From positions 37,732,001 through 37,796,000 of the forward strand of contig JAIVEN010000010.1 of the NCBI GenBank assembly GCA_026686845.1: a stretch of DNA of 64,000 nucleotides. The letters are read 5' to 3'. Positions 12,602 through 23,640 of the stretch are shown piece by piece; position 1 is the stretch's first letter; each line of letters begins with the position of its first letter. The position numbers and the translations under genes were made by a program. A model generated the notes under the pieces. It worked only from the letters and a program-made list of their open reading frames with translations, made no database searches and was not told the origin of the DNA. Source of the DNA: Adenanthera pavonina. Taxonomy: Eukaryota; Streptophyta; Magnoliopsida; Fabales; Fabaceae.

Positions 12602-13215
12602 CACATGTAGTTCTATTATCCAATTAAAATTTGACATGCGGACTATTTTTCAACACATAATAGGTCTAATCATTAATTATTTACTAACAGTGTTAACTTG
12701 TTAAAGTCCAAAAAAATTTCACAAATTCTAATTCTAATTCTTTGCCCTCTCTAATCTTCTTCTGCAACGAAGCAAAACAGAAATTTCCCATATATCAATC
12801 AAATCAGAAAATAGATGAGCATTCAATAGAAAATAGAAGTTGTCATGAAACAAAACAAAAGCATACAAACAGCTGCCAGTAGTAGAATTAGCTTACATCT
12901 TACAAACTAGAGCCTCGGCATCAATAATAGCCATTAAAAAAAAAAAAAAAAAAAAGAATGAATCGAGGCTTACCCAGTTTTTGGCCGCATACTGGTTCAA
13001 GAATTCAAGCGTCAATTTAACATTTCAACATACTATAGGCTGTGTCACATAATTTGATTAAAGCATAGAAATTTAGAGTTAGGGTAGGGAAATAAGATTT
13101 TTTTAAAAAAGATATTTTAAGTCTATTAACAAGTTGATACCGTTAGTAAATAGTTATTTACTCAACGTATGATGTATGAAAAAAATCTAGGTGTCAAATG
13201 GTTATTGAAAATAGC
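12602..13215. mobile_element. inverted-repeat MITE-like element
   Basis: The left arm (about 12605-12725) and right arm (about 13095-13212) are inverted copies. TTTACTAACAGTGTTAACTT on the left pairs with the complement of AAGTTGATACCGTTAGTAAA on the right, and the outer parts also match imperfectly. The arms are about 110 bases with an unrelated middle that includes a poly-A run near 12937. There is no transposase. The superfamily is not assigned because no clean target duplication is visible. Confidence 0.5.
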
Positions 13216-13216
13216 T

Positions 13217-13258
<42 letters not shown>
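13216..13258. repeat. (TC)n-(TA)n microsatellite
   Basis: An uninterrupted TC run passes into a TA run next to the right arm of the MITE-like element. Confidence 0.9.
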
Positions 13259-13261
<3 letters not shown>

Positions 13262-13379
13262 GATCTTAAATACTTAATATACTTTTATCAAATCAAATAA
13301 AAAACATGTGAATTTTAACTTTAAAAATAAGTTACCAATATATATTAATGATAGATGTTAGTTATTATATAATAAATAA

Positions 13380-15440
13380 TATATGGAAAAATTCACTTGT
13401 TATGATTTATTTGGAATAAAGGATTTTAAAGTCCATCACAATCTTCCGTTTATAATTTACATGAATTAATAAAATAATACAGTTTGGTTCGTGCAATTTG
13501 AAGCATTTGTTTAATTACAAATATTGGGCCGTTAGATTAATGGATTTGTACCGATTCTCAATGAATAGACTCCCTTTTACATAATGCAAGTCCAAGATAA
13601 CTTTGCAAAGGAAAGACCCAAATTTGGAAGAAAAAAAAAAGAAGACCCAAATTGATTAAGTGCACGGAGTGATGATGATCGAGGTACAAAAGCCAAATCT
13701 GAAAGAGATTTCTCTGAGCCATAAACTCGCCGATCGTTGCAAATGAAGCAGGACCACATATCTCGGAACTTGGACCATTTCAGGGCAAGGTGTAGGCCTT
13801 GGCACGCCTGAGATTAATTAAATTAGCTTCTCTTTTTTTATTGTTTTTTATGGATTAACTTTCACGTAGTTTCAGATATGCATAAATGTAATATTTATTA
13901 TAATACGAATCTCCCTATCTGCTTGCCTTACATGGCTCACCGATTTAGAATGGCTCTTATAATATAATCTGATGTGATAAAACCTCAAGAATTTGGGATT
14001 CCAGTTATAATATTATTTATCGATTATACCTGAACATGCTCTGTAAGCGTTTTTCTCCATTTTCTATTGTTAATGTTGCTTTTCCCCCATTATATTATTC
14101 CATATAGTCTCATTATTTTATTCATTTTCATGCCTCTTCTATATCAGATATTTGCTGATATTTCGTTTTCCACAGCCAATTAAAGTATTGTTTCCTCTTG
14201 CATGCAATTAGGGTTCACTGAAAACCGTGATTCTGATCAGGAAAATGGCAACATAAGCTTGACAAGTCCATTATAATTCACTAATTGTGTATAATATTTA
14301 AAGCACACAACTTGCATGTGTGTGCGCGTGTGTGTAACTCCACAAATGGGAGTATATATATAATCGAAAATGGCATTAGAGGGCGTGAAAGGGACTGAAC
14401 ATTTGTCTTGATTATAGTATACAAATATAATGTTCCTTCAAGTGGAGCTGGCTAATTGCAATATTCTAATAATTCTAACATAGGGCACAGTTTAATAGAA
14501 CATTGAAAGGGTTTGAATGAAAAGTTTTCAGCAATCAAGTCGCAGATAATGTTGATGGAGCCCCTTCCCTACATTAACAAAACCTTCTCACTAGTTGTTC
14601 AGCAAGAGCGAGAGATGAACTGTGCTGTAGAGCCAAAGGTCTGTTTTAACAGAACTATATTTTTATCCATTCGTCTTTATTCTCTTGCAAGGAAAGCATA
14701 ATGAAATCATGTTTTGTTCATTGTTTACAATTAATCAACTTTTATATCCTAAGAAGCACGTACTTCAGAATGTGTATATGAACCGCATCTCTAAATGATT
14801 CGTTCCTCATCTTGCTATCAGTTGAGGTGGAGGCTTGATACGAAACTCAGATGGGGATTGGCTTGGTGGAACCTGCCGCGCGCAATCCTTGGCTCTTGCA
14901 ACATTATACAAGCAGAGTTCTGGGGATACTTGATATTCTCAACCATGCTTGGTCACAAAGTTACAGGCAAGTCCAGCTTCATACTGATAGCGCTATGGCT
15001 GTGAATCTTATAAGTAAACAATGTACAGGAGGAGCTAGTAATTACACTTCCAAATTAGTACATGAGATCCTTTTTGTAATAAAAAAAACATTTGCGTATG
15101 TGAATTTTCCACTCTCGAAAAGCCAAAATATAAGTTTTGATTGGTGGGTGTTATTCTTTTGGGCTCCAAGTCAAAAAGCGAATTCTTGATCTGCCTCTGC
15201 CTTAGAAGAAAAATAGAAAAAGAAAGCACCTCAATCGATAGCAAATTAAGGGACCAAAAATACTTTACTTTGGAAATTTTGATCATTTTCATCTTTTTTT
15301 TTTCTCTTTAAAGAAAAAACAAACTCAAACCCTAAAAGCATTTTGATCGTCGAAGAGAGTGAGGGACTAGTGGAGCCGATAGCTTCTTTCTGCAGCAGCC
15401 ATGTATTTTTTAGAAGGCAAGCTTTTTTGAAATTTTTACA
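13380..15440 (+). repeat. segmental duplication unit 1, 5' part
   Basis: This stretch aligns over most of its length with 23840-25990: the block around TATGATTTATTTGGAATAAA, then CAGTTTGGTTCGTGCAATTTG, the TTTCAGATATG..AATGTA block, a CA/GT-rich stretch, module R-type sequence and an RNase H relic. It is the upstream part of a tandem duplication whose downstream part is the membrane-domain/FLZ gene. Confidence 0.75.
14795..15190 (+). pseudogene. RNase H-like (RVT_3) relic, unit 1
   Basis: Pieces in different frames spell an RNase H-like domain of the kind found at the end of plant LINE polyproteins. In order they are GGLIRNSDGDWLGGTCR (from about 14829), an AEFWGYL piece carrying the conserved Glu (from about 14914), and a piece reading YRQVQLHTDSAMAVNLISKQ with the conserved Asp (from about 14958). 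At least two frame changes separate them. The N-terminal strand with the first Asp is missing and the C-terminal part is not recognisable. It lies in a segment that also occurs around 25.4 kb. Confidence 0.65.
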
Positions 15441-15646
15441 CACTTTTAGTTAAAATTCATAACTATAATGGACCTGTTTGGTTGCAATTCTTGAAAACAG
15501 TCTTTTGTTTTTGAAAATGAAAAAAAAAACCTTGTTCGATGGGCTATTTTTTTTTTGTTAAATATTTTGGAAATCTTAAAAAGATACAATGGTGTTTTAA
15601 AGAACACAAAATCTAAGACATCCTTTAGATGTTTTGTGAAGTTTTA

Positions 15647-17306
15647 GGGGCTGTTTGATCGTGGTTTTTGAAAACAATTTTTTGTTTTTAGAAACAAAAA
15701 TATAAGAAAAACTCATTTGGTGATATGTTTTTCAAAACATGTTTTCAAAAACTGAAAAATAAAAGTCTATTTTTTAGAACAAAAATATGAAAAGGACTGT
15801 TTTAAATGTTTTTGTTCTAAAAAATATACAAAACATGAAGAACATCACATTCATTAATGACAACTTTGTAATAATTTCCCCTTATCAGTTCGGTCCTCAT
15901 TTTCTGCTCGACACTCAACCTCTACTCAACACCATACCATTCTCTGCTTTACTTCCCTTTATCAGTTCCATTTTCCTCTTCCGCCACCATGATTCTCCCT
16001 CCTTTCTCTGTTCAAGATACAAATTGGCGGTCATAGCCGTCAGTTAGCCCTTCTCGGCCGTCAGTGAGCTCGTCTTTTTCTCCTTTCTTGCCATTATTTT
16101 TTAGCTCCTCGCCTTCGATTAACTCAGTGTGTCTTTTTCAGGTTGTTTGAGGTTGAAGTCCAGCTTCGGTCGCCCATTTAAGCTTCAAGTTTGCCTTGAT
16201 CTGTAAGATCCCTATTGCATTCTCGTCGTTTTCTATTGCTTTCCGACCCTCTGTCTCAATTTTTCTACTTGAAACTGTGTGCTTAGAACAAGAGAGGTAA
16301 ATCTTTGAAGCTCCACTCCCCTTTTTGATTTCTTGACCACTTGACTGTGGATTCTGTTTAGAGTAGCTTCCAATTTTAGTTCCTTGTGATGCCTCAAGCT
16401 GCATTTGGTACTTGACAAAGACCATCGTTTTCTCAAGTCTATCTACTTCCCCAAGCTGTGATCTCTATTCTTTTTTTTCGTAAAAAATTTTGTAGAAGGT
16501 AGTAGGGGATAGTTCTTGGGCTTTTTTATTAGGGTTTGATTTGAGAACTTTAGACTAAGGTCTATATATATATAATTAGAAATTTTCTTGTAGTTAGCAT
16601 GCATATGGCAAATCTTTAGCCACGCCTTGTGCCATGTAATGTCTATTTTGTTGCTACCATCATTTATGATATAGTACTGATGGCCTCTATATATGGTGGA
16701 TATAAATGCACATAAAGTCTGTTGTTTGATATGCTAGTTGTTCTGTAATGGTGATACTGGGGATTGGTTCTAACATATACTGGATTGAGTTTATATTTAT
16801 TTAATTATGAAGCTTGAAAGTATGAACTAGGGTCCAATTTATTGGTTATCTTTGTTGACATATATTGGATTGTATGACCCGTGGTTTGGAGTTGTTCCGG
16901 CACATATAAGGTTGAATTGATATTTCTATTATATTATATTATTAAATTAATCTATTATATTATAGTAAACATGTTATTTATTGTTTATTCTACTAAAATT
17001 TTATTATTAAATTACTCTATTATATTATAGTAAATTTAGTCTAATAAATCATAGTAAAAAAGTGCCAATTATTATAACAATTATTTTCTTAAAACAAGTG
17101 AATCAAACAAATTTTCTGTTTTCTTATTCTCAAAACGTATTCTCAAAACAATTTTCTCAAATGAATTTTTTATTCTTTTGTTCTTAATAAGAGTTTTTAG
17201 AACATTGAATCAAACAGGTTTTTTTTTTCTTAAAATTTGTTCTCAAAAACACTTCTACAAAACTGTTTTGAGAACATAAAAACAGAAAATACAATCACAC
17301 AGGCCC
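15647..17306. mobile_element. PIF/Harbinger-type non-autonomous element
   Basis: The left end GGGGCTGTTTGATCGTGG and the right end, whose complement reads GGGCCTGTGTGATTGTAT, form terminal inverted repeats. They are flanked by TTA on both sides (15644-15646 and 17307-17309), the target duplication expected of PIF/Harbinger elements. The 1.66-kb interior has no transposase; it holds a pyrimidine-rich stretch (about 15880-16160) and AT-rich DNA. A related end, GACCTGTTTGGTTGCAATTC, occurs just upstream at about 15471, suggesting a nested or truncated second copy. The element sits inside duplication unit 1 and is absent from unit 2. Confidence 0.65.
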
Positions 17307-17329
17307 TTATTCTCCAAAATTGCAAAAAC

Positions 17330-18379
17330 ACGGAATGGCAAGTTCGTAATTTTGAACAAATTTTCTGACCTAAACCCTATCTCCCAAGTCCATATCGTCC
17401 CTCTTTTCCTATTCAGCACTCATCTTCTTCTATTCGGTGCTTCCGGTCTCCTCTCACTCTTCTCTTCCACCTAGGCCATCGTTCTCCATCATTTCTCCAT
17501 TTAAGCTGAAAACCGTTGGTTGCCGTTGGTTAGCTCTTTTTCTTTCTTCTTTGTTCTTGTTGTCATTGAGTTTTTCAACTTCGATTCTTCTTTCTTCTTG
17601 ACTTGTGCACTTCGTTTTAGCTTTAAGTTTTAACTTCAATCCTTTTTTCAGCAAGTTCAAATCCTTCTTTTAGCTTCAAGTTTCAACTTCAATTTGTAAG
17701 TTGCTATGCTTCTTTCAATGCTTGATTTGATAATTAGCATTAGCCTTTATAATCCAATTTGTCACATAAACTTTTTGTATAATTTTGACAAAAATGATTG
17801 TTTTACTTCTCAAGAGCTTCACAATGTTATTTTTCTTCTTTTGAGACTCTCAATTTGGATAATTTTCGTTGGTCTTGAGGAGCTTATTGAGAGCAACTAA
17901 AAAGTTTTGTGAGATGTTGAATAGTTTGGGAGTTATAAATTTTTGAACATTTGAGGGAATTTTCAAAATTCTCTCCATTGGTATAGGGTTGTTGATATAT
18001 GATGTTTTTTTTGTTTCTTGATGGAAAATATATAGACAATGACAACAAAAATTTATTTGAATTAGTTTTGCATGAGTTTTCAATTTTGGGAATTTATATG
18101 CACTTTTTAGATTTATAATTTGCCCATGGATGATGATTTTTGAGTTAAATATATAGTGATCAGAGGCCGTAAGAAGTGATTTAATGACGAGAATAAAGTT
18201 TGATTAAGGAATGGAAGCATGATTGAATTTTCAAGATTTTAGAGGGATTTTCTATGAATATGTTATTTCTACAAACGGGTCTCTTTGGCCTCGAGTTTAG
18301 TTAATAACTTTCATTTTATTTTATTCAGAAATAGATATTTATTGAAATTCTTTTGGGTTGGGAAATATTTTGCCCTTGA
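17330..18379 (+). other. region upstream of the membrane-domain/FLZ gene
   Basis: 17860-18260 aligns with 25980-26350 (shared words TTTTCGTTGGTCTT, GTTTGGGAGTTAT and GGAAGCATGATTGAATTTTCA), and 18285-18380 aligns with 29918-30010. It probably holds the 5' untranslated region and an intron of the gene that follows, but no ATG-bearing first exon can be identified. Short open frames here show no conserved peptide between the two copies. Confidence 0.4.
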
Positions 18380-18559
18380 ACTTGTATACTGAAACTTTGC
18401 ATCGTATATATTCTTGCAAGAAGGTTCTCCAAGTTCGAACTCATCATCCAAACAAGTAAACACCATTTTCTGAATAACCTAGAGAGCTTGGAAAAAATCT
18501 TTTGGGAGCAACATACGTACAATCCAGAGAGATTTTGTAGATTATTGCAATGGCTGGAG
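18380..18559 (+). other. putative upstream coding exon of the membrane-domain/FLZ gene
   Basis: The frame is open for 60 codons and ends in GAG at a GT donor (18560), phase 0. The peptide includes ARRFSKFELIIQTSKHHFLN and RFCRLLQWLE. The homologous stretch in copy B (29998-30192) is open for 65 codons, includes ARRFPKFELIIQT and RFSRLLQWPE, and keeps the same donor. Three-base-sized differences between copies in the 3' half argue that it was protein-coding. In this copy a 4-base length difference near 18405 breaks the frame in the 5' part, and the acceptor seen in copy B (TTGGCTTAG) is not present. It may therefore be partly decayed or start elsewhere. Confidence 0.45.
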
Positions 18560-18753
18560 GTTAGCTTCTTCCTTCATCTTCGTGTTTATGAATAGCATAG
18601 GTTTTGTTACTTCATGATGGTTTTAACGCTAAGCATATCCTAATCTTTCTCTCTCTCTCTCTCTCTGTTTTTTTTTTCCCTTTCATTTCAATTCTCCAAT
18701 ACACTTTAGCTAACCCTAGCCTGCCCTTCTTAGGCCGCTTTCGACGCCAGCAG

Positions 18754-21700
18754 AAGATAGGAGATCTTATTCTGCAATTGTTCCCACCTGAGTCTCGGAA
18801 ATTTCTGGAGGCTTTGGCATCCATGTTTGGCGTGCTTTGTTTTATTAAGAGCCCTGTGTTTGAAATAGCCCGTGAAGAGCGTGATGTTCTCCTCCTTATT
18901 TCTGTATTTTTGTTGGGTTTTTCTATGGCAATCATCGCTTGGTTTGCAGAGAAAATTCCACTTCCAAAGGCTCACTGGAAAAAATGTATTTTGGAGGCTA
19001 TCGTTATTATCATCACTGCAGTGTTCGGTGATCACCTAGAGGAAGCTTTGAAAGGAAGAAAGCCAGATAGATGGATCATAACCGCGAATAGTTTATTTGT
19101 TTTGGTGATGATGTCCATTTCAATGAGGCCTCAGCATCAATACGAAACGGGTCTCTTCACATCTTCCCTGGGATTAGTGTTTATACTACTTATGAAGAAC
19201 AACTGGATACTCGGTTTCCCTGGAGCAGTTATCATCATTTTCCTCCTGCTTTTTCACGGACCTTCAGATTCTAAAGGAGATGTTGACGAAAATAAAAAGA
19301 TTCTAAAGGAGATGCTGACCAAAAAGAAAAAAGATTCTAAAGGAGATAGTGGTCCTACTACTAATTCAACTGACCATATCGTGGACATTCGTAGTGCAAA
19401 TAACGAAGAGAAAACTCATTCATCTTTGCCTTCTCAAGCTGTAGGTGACCAAATCCAATATAATTAAATATATTCATTTTATTGATTTGGTGCTCTAGTC
19501 TTCTGTTAACTGACTGAACAGGTATTATTTTCATGCAGACGCATCATCCCCTAAGAATTAGAGAAGTTTTAGCTGGGGAAAGCAGAGCTAGGGACCATGA
19601 ACAAAATATTGAAGAAGACAGGTACTAGTTCAGGAACCGACATGTTAACAAACCAAGACGGCTCAATGGAGACTTCAGAGTTCTCCTAAGCCTAATTTAA
19701 TTTTACCATTCCCAAGGTCCTCTTAAACCCTATCTTCTAGACTGTTTAGGCGCAATATTTTATAGTCATGGCAATAATAATTAATTGTACTTCCTTCAAA
19801 ATACAGGGTGAATTTAGTTGAAAATAAGATTTCAAAATATAAATTATTTTATGAAAGTTAGCAACTATTTAATATTTTCTTTTTTTATTTTTATCCCAAT
19901 TTATAATATACCTCAATTAAAGTGGATACTTGATCTTTTTTTTATGGTGGAGAGAGATTAAAAATGATAGTAGTAATTAAGATAAGGTAATTTAATAAAG
20001 ATAATTTTAAAAAGTTATGATAATTTTTAAAAAAATTAAGATATACAATTAACTTTAACTACATACTCTCCTTGGTAGGAATAGGATAGTTAAATCTATC
20101 TTATATTTTGAAGTATTGAGGGTAAGTTACCCTATAGGGACACTAATCTAGTCTCTTGAATATTCTTGACTATTTGAGCACAATATTTACTGTATATAAA
20201 GACATAAGATTTGTTTTTAATTTTTTTTAATGACACCTGATTCAAACAAGAGACAAGAATTTCTTCATTTTACGATGTTATTAGTAATTCTATACAGCCA
20301 AAAATTATTAAATAAGTATACGGTTGTGCAGGCAGGGGAATGTAACTAGATTCCAAGGTTCAAGCACTTTTGAAGTGGGAGAAACTTCAGAGTCTAAGGA
20401 CTATCAGCAAAATATAGAAGAGTAAAATCACCTATCTCCTTGATTGTTTGTGCACAACATCTAGAACATAAGATTTGTTTTTCATTTTTTTTAATGACAT
20501 TTGATTCAAACGAGAGACAAGAATTTCTTCATTTATATATGATTTGTTATTAGTAATTAAATACAAAAAATGTATATGAGTGCGACCGATGTTGTGCAGG
20601 AGGAGGAGGGGCATTGGAATCCAAAACGATTCAAGCAGTTATGCCCCTAATGAAGGGGGACAAACTTCAGGGGAAAGACTAACATCTAGTCAGCAAAAGA
20701 GCCAAGAGGAGGAAACTCGTTCACCTTTGTCTTCTCAAGCTGTAGATGATCAAAATCCAATATATATAAATATTTATTTTATTGATTTGATTCTCCAGTC
20801 TTATATATATGTTAGTGGTTTTGATTTCTTGCAGGAATGCTCAAACCAAGAACATAATGTTTCTTCAGGAAACATGGGATCAATCCAAAACGAATCGATG
20901 CAGGGTTTTCCTGAGCCTACATTAACTTCACAATTCCAAACCGGCCTAAGGTTTTACTCTCAAACACCTATCTTCTACATTGTTTATGAACAATATTTAG
21001 GTTATTGTTAAACGTATGTAACTAACACGAAATTCTTAAAACATACTAATGCTACTAATTTAGTCCAATATTTTTTATTTCATGAAAGGACATAATGAGC
21101 CTCATAAGGTATTGAAAAGGTTTTTGACATGGACAAACTTTCTTAGATAATTAATATATATACTTGTAACTAAATTTGATATGATCTTTTGATTTAAAAT
21201 TTTCAAATATTATGCTGATGAGTTTTTTCTACTTATCTCTTCTCTACTATAATTCTATCAAATGTAAGATTTGTTTTTAATTTTTTAATGACATTTGATT
21301 CAAACAAGAGCCAAGAATTTCTTTATTTTATGGTTTGTTAATAGAATTCAATACAACAACAACAAGAATTAAATAACTACGGTGTTGTGCAGGAAGAGAA
21401 GGGGAGCTGGAATTAAAAATGATCAAAGCATCCGTGCCTTTGTTGCTGAGCGAGAAACTTCAGAGGAACGCCTATTATCTAACGAAGAAGAGTAAATCAC
21501 CTTTCTCTTTCACTTTTTTGCACAACATTTAGAGCTACTACAATTAAATTTTAAAATTAAATAATACGAAACTCTTAATATTAAGGCTGCTAATTTAATT
21601 TGTCTTCAAGATTTTTTATTTTGTGATACTTTTACTTGGATTTCTGATGCATGAGTGCATTTCTTTCCAGGACGTTGTCTCTCTTTTCTAACTCAAATAA

Positions 21701-22764
21701 AGAACAATAAAATTTGCAGATGTACTAGTACGTTAATCATTTTTAGCCATTGAAAGGCAATGACTTTTCCAAGTAGTATCTCTATTCATAAATAAAGGTA
21801 TTATCTTTTATTCTATAAATATCTTAGTAACACTTTTCTCCGAATTCTTATTTCTGATGTTTTTTCTATCTTGCTATTTTTTCTTCACTTTCTTACTCGA
21901 CCTTATCCCTCTTTTCTAACGTTAAAAACAAAAAATAGAAGAATAAATTTATACATGTATGTGTTTCAATTATTTTTAGCAATGTCTCCTGAAACGGTAT
22001 ATCCCATGAGATGTTAAATTCTATGAGGGTCCATAATTGTTTTTTAAGAGAATATTGAATCTCACAAGGCACATGTTACTTTGATATACTATATATTGAT
22101 TGATCAATTGAAATAAGTATGTTGTTGTGCAGGAGGAGGCCAAATCGAAATCAGATTTGTGGCCTCTGTACATGTTATTTGGAACGTGGTCAAGAGATCT
22201 ACTGGTATGGGTATTTGAGAACGGTCATTATATATATATATATATATCAATACACGAATCATATATATACCTGAATGATAGTAGAGAGATTTATAACTGA
22301 TTGATTCCCTTGGATTATTAGTAGTGTAGTTTTCAGCTTGTCGATTCAAAATTATTCAATTATTTCAGATAATGATGCTGTTCAAGTTTTCTGATTTCCG
22401 TATTTACAGGGGGGGTAAGGCTTTCTGCAGTGTAGAGTGTCAGGAGCAGCTGATGAAAATTGATGAAGAAAATCGTCGTGCTCGTGACCGCGCTCTAGCA
22501 ATTTCTAATGCATCTAATCATTTTACATCTCAACGCAGTACTCCAGTGCTCAATAATCACATCTCGAACGTACGCTACTCTAAATCACCTCAAAATACTT
22601 CAGTTTCGCCTAATTTTATTCCATGGAACAACACTAAGATTATGGCCAAAAACCGCGTTCTCCCATCTAAAGTTTCTCGACCCCCTACAATGGACGAGCT
22701 CTCAGCTTCGTCATCTCCAAGATTTCCTCGGAACAACAAAGGTGGTGGAGCTTACTTTAGTTGA
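18754..22764 (+). CDS. multi-exon gene: polytopic membrane domain plus exon-repeat linker plus FLZ zinc finger
   Basis: Proposed exons are 18754-19440, 19539-19621, 20332-20421, 20600-20741, 20835-20950, 21393-21491, 22133-22210 and 22410-22764 (TGA). All have GT/AG ends and compatible phases (0, 2, 2, 0, 2, 2, 2), giving about 549 codons before any upstream exon. The first exon encodes about 170 residues with some six hydrophobic segments, then a Lys/Asp/Ser-rich tail. The middle exons encode a polar linker of related units. Exons seven and eight form an FCS-like zinc finger: CGLC, IYWYG, then GGKAFCSVEC and MKIDEEN, with the intron inside the finger as is usual in FLZ genes. FLZ proteins are adaptors binding SnRK1 kinase; the membrane part belongs to no family I know. 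The initiator ATG is not identified; within exon one the first ATG is 18823. Two adjacent genes is the alternative, but phase continuity favours one. Confidence 0.6.
19266..19347 (+). repeat. AGATTCTAAAGGAGAT triplicated within the coding exon
   Basis: The 16-base word occurs at 19266, 19298 and 19332, spaced 32 and 34 bases apart. Because the spacing is not a multiple of three, the first and third copies read as DSKGD while the middle one reads as ILKEM. The reading frame stays open throughout. Copy B has only one related word at this place. Confidence 0.8.
20216..20331 (+). repeat. conserved intronic block preceding duplicated linker exons
   Basis: A block of about 115 bases runs from ATAAGATTTGTTTTTAATT through a TTTGATTCAAAC word and TATACAGCCAAAAA to GTTGTGCAG at the acceptor. 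Recognisable copies precede the exons starting at 20332, 20600, 21393, 39794, 41031 and 42319, with weaker matches before 22133 and 40013. The block and the exon evidently duplicated together. Confidence 0.75.
22133..22508 (+). other. FLZ (FCS-like zinc finger) domain coding region
   Basis: Exon 22133-22210 supplies ICGLCTCYLERGQEIYWYG and exon 22410 onward supplies GGKAFCSVECQEQLMKIDEE. The spacing of the two Cys pairs and of the IYxY and FCSxEC motifs matches the FLZ (DUF581) consensus if the donor is taken at 22211 and the acceptor at 22409. After the finger come about 95 residues rich in Ser, Asn and Pro without a recognised domain. The usual FL start of the finger is replaced by QI. Confidence 0.8.
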
Positions 22765-23640
22765 GGGTGGCCAAATCTCCTTCCCAGCCCCTTACTTTTT
22801 GAGTGGATTTCTCCTATGGCTTCTTCTCAAGCATAAATATCAGTCAGTATATATTTGTAAATCTTTAGGAAGCTAAGCCCTTTGAACCATGGCTTCTCTC
22901 AAGAATTCAGTGTTAGTGAGCCAAGACTATTCGCAATTTTATTCATAAGCCAGATTCAAAGCAGTTTTTTTTTTTAAATTAAATTTCTCTTTTTCTCTCT
23001 TTTTAATTGTTTTCACTTTTCATAGTTGTTAATTGTTCTCTCCATCTCACTTTAACTTTCTTTTTTTTTAAAAAATGTTTTAACTATTCTCTCTACTTGA
23101 CATTAATTCTTCTTTAATGTCTTTTTTTCTTAATTTTAACTTCCTTTTTCAGATAATGAGGAATTTAAAATTGGAAAAAAGGAAGTTAAAATCATTTTAA
23201 AAAATTAAAAAAACAACTAAAAAAGAGTGAGAGGTTAGAGAGGGAAAGAGAAGATCTAAATTTCTCCTCATCTTTTTTCTTATTAAAATTTAAATATGAA
23301 TTATTTAATTTTTCCTCTTCTTTGTGTCATTTTTTTTTCAAATATTAAAATAAGACTGAAGGAGAGATATAATCTTAAAATTACTTGGTTAATATTTTCA
23401 GATTTCCGCCTTTATTTAGAGTTTAGACCTTAGATGAGAGGAAAAGCTTTTTTAACTCATATATATATGTATATATTGGTTCCGCCGTTGCGTACATTGA
23501 GGAAACAAACCTTATATGGGAGCCATTCTGTAAAGTTAATGGGTTGTAGTAGCGGTATTAACATCTCGTCAGATTCTAATTAAGTATCCATCAATATATT
23601 AATTAGAATAGTCTTGTGAGCAACTTGTGACCTCGATCAA
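22765..23640. other. AT-rich region with inverted repeat
   Basis: No gene is seen. A perfect 16-base stem (23134-23149 with 23176-23191) sits inside a wider, imperfect C/T-rich against A/G-rich inverted repeat of about 22970-23290, which looks like a small fold-back or MITE-type element. Confidence 0.45.

Noticed and set aside
16138..16436. Two minus-strand frames of 67 and 95 codons
   Set aside because: They are in the interior of the PIF/Harbinger-type element, overlap each other, and lack transposase features.
18612..19035. Minus-strand frames of 107 and 101 codons over the membrane exon
   Set aside because: Shadows of the plus-strand exon, which is supported by its paralogue at 30463-31029 and by hydrophobic pattern.
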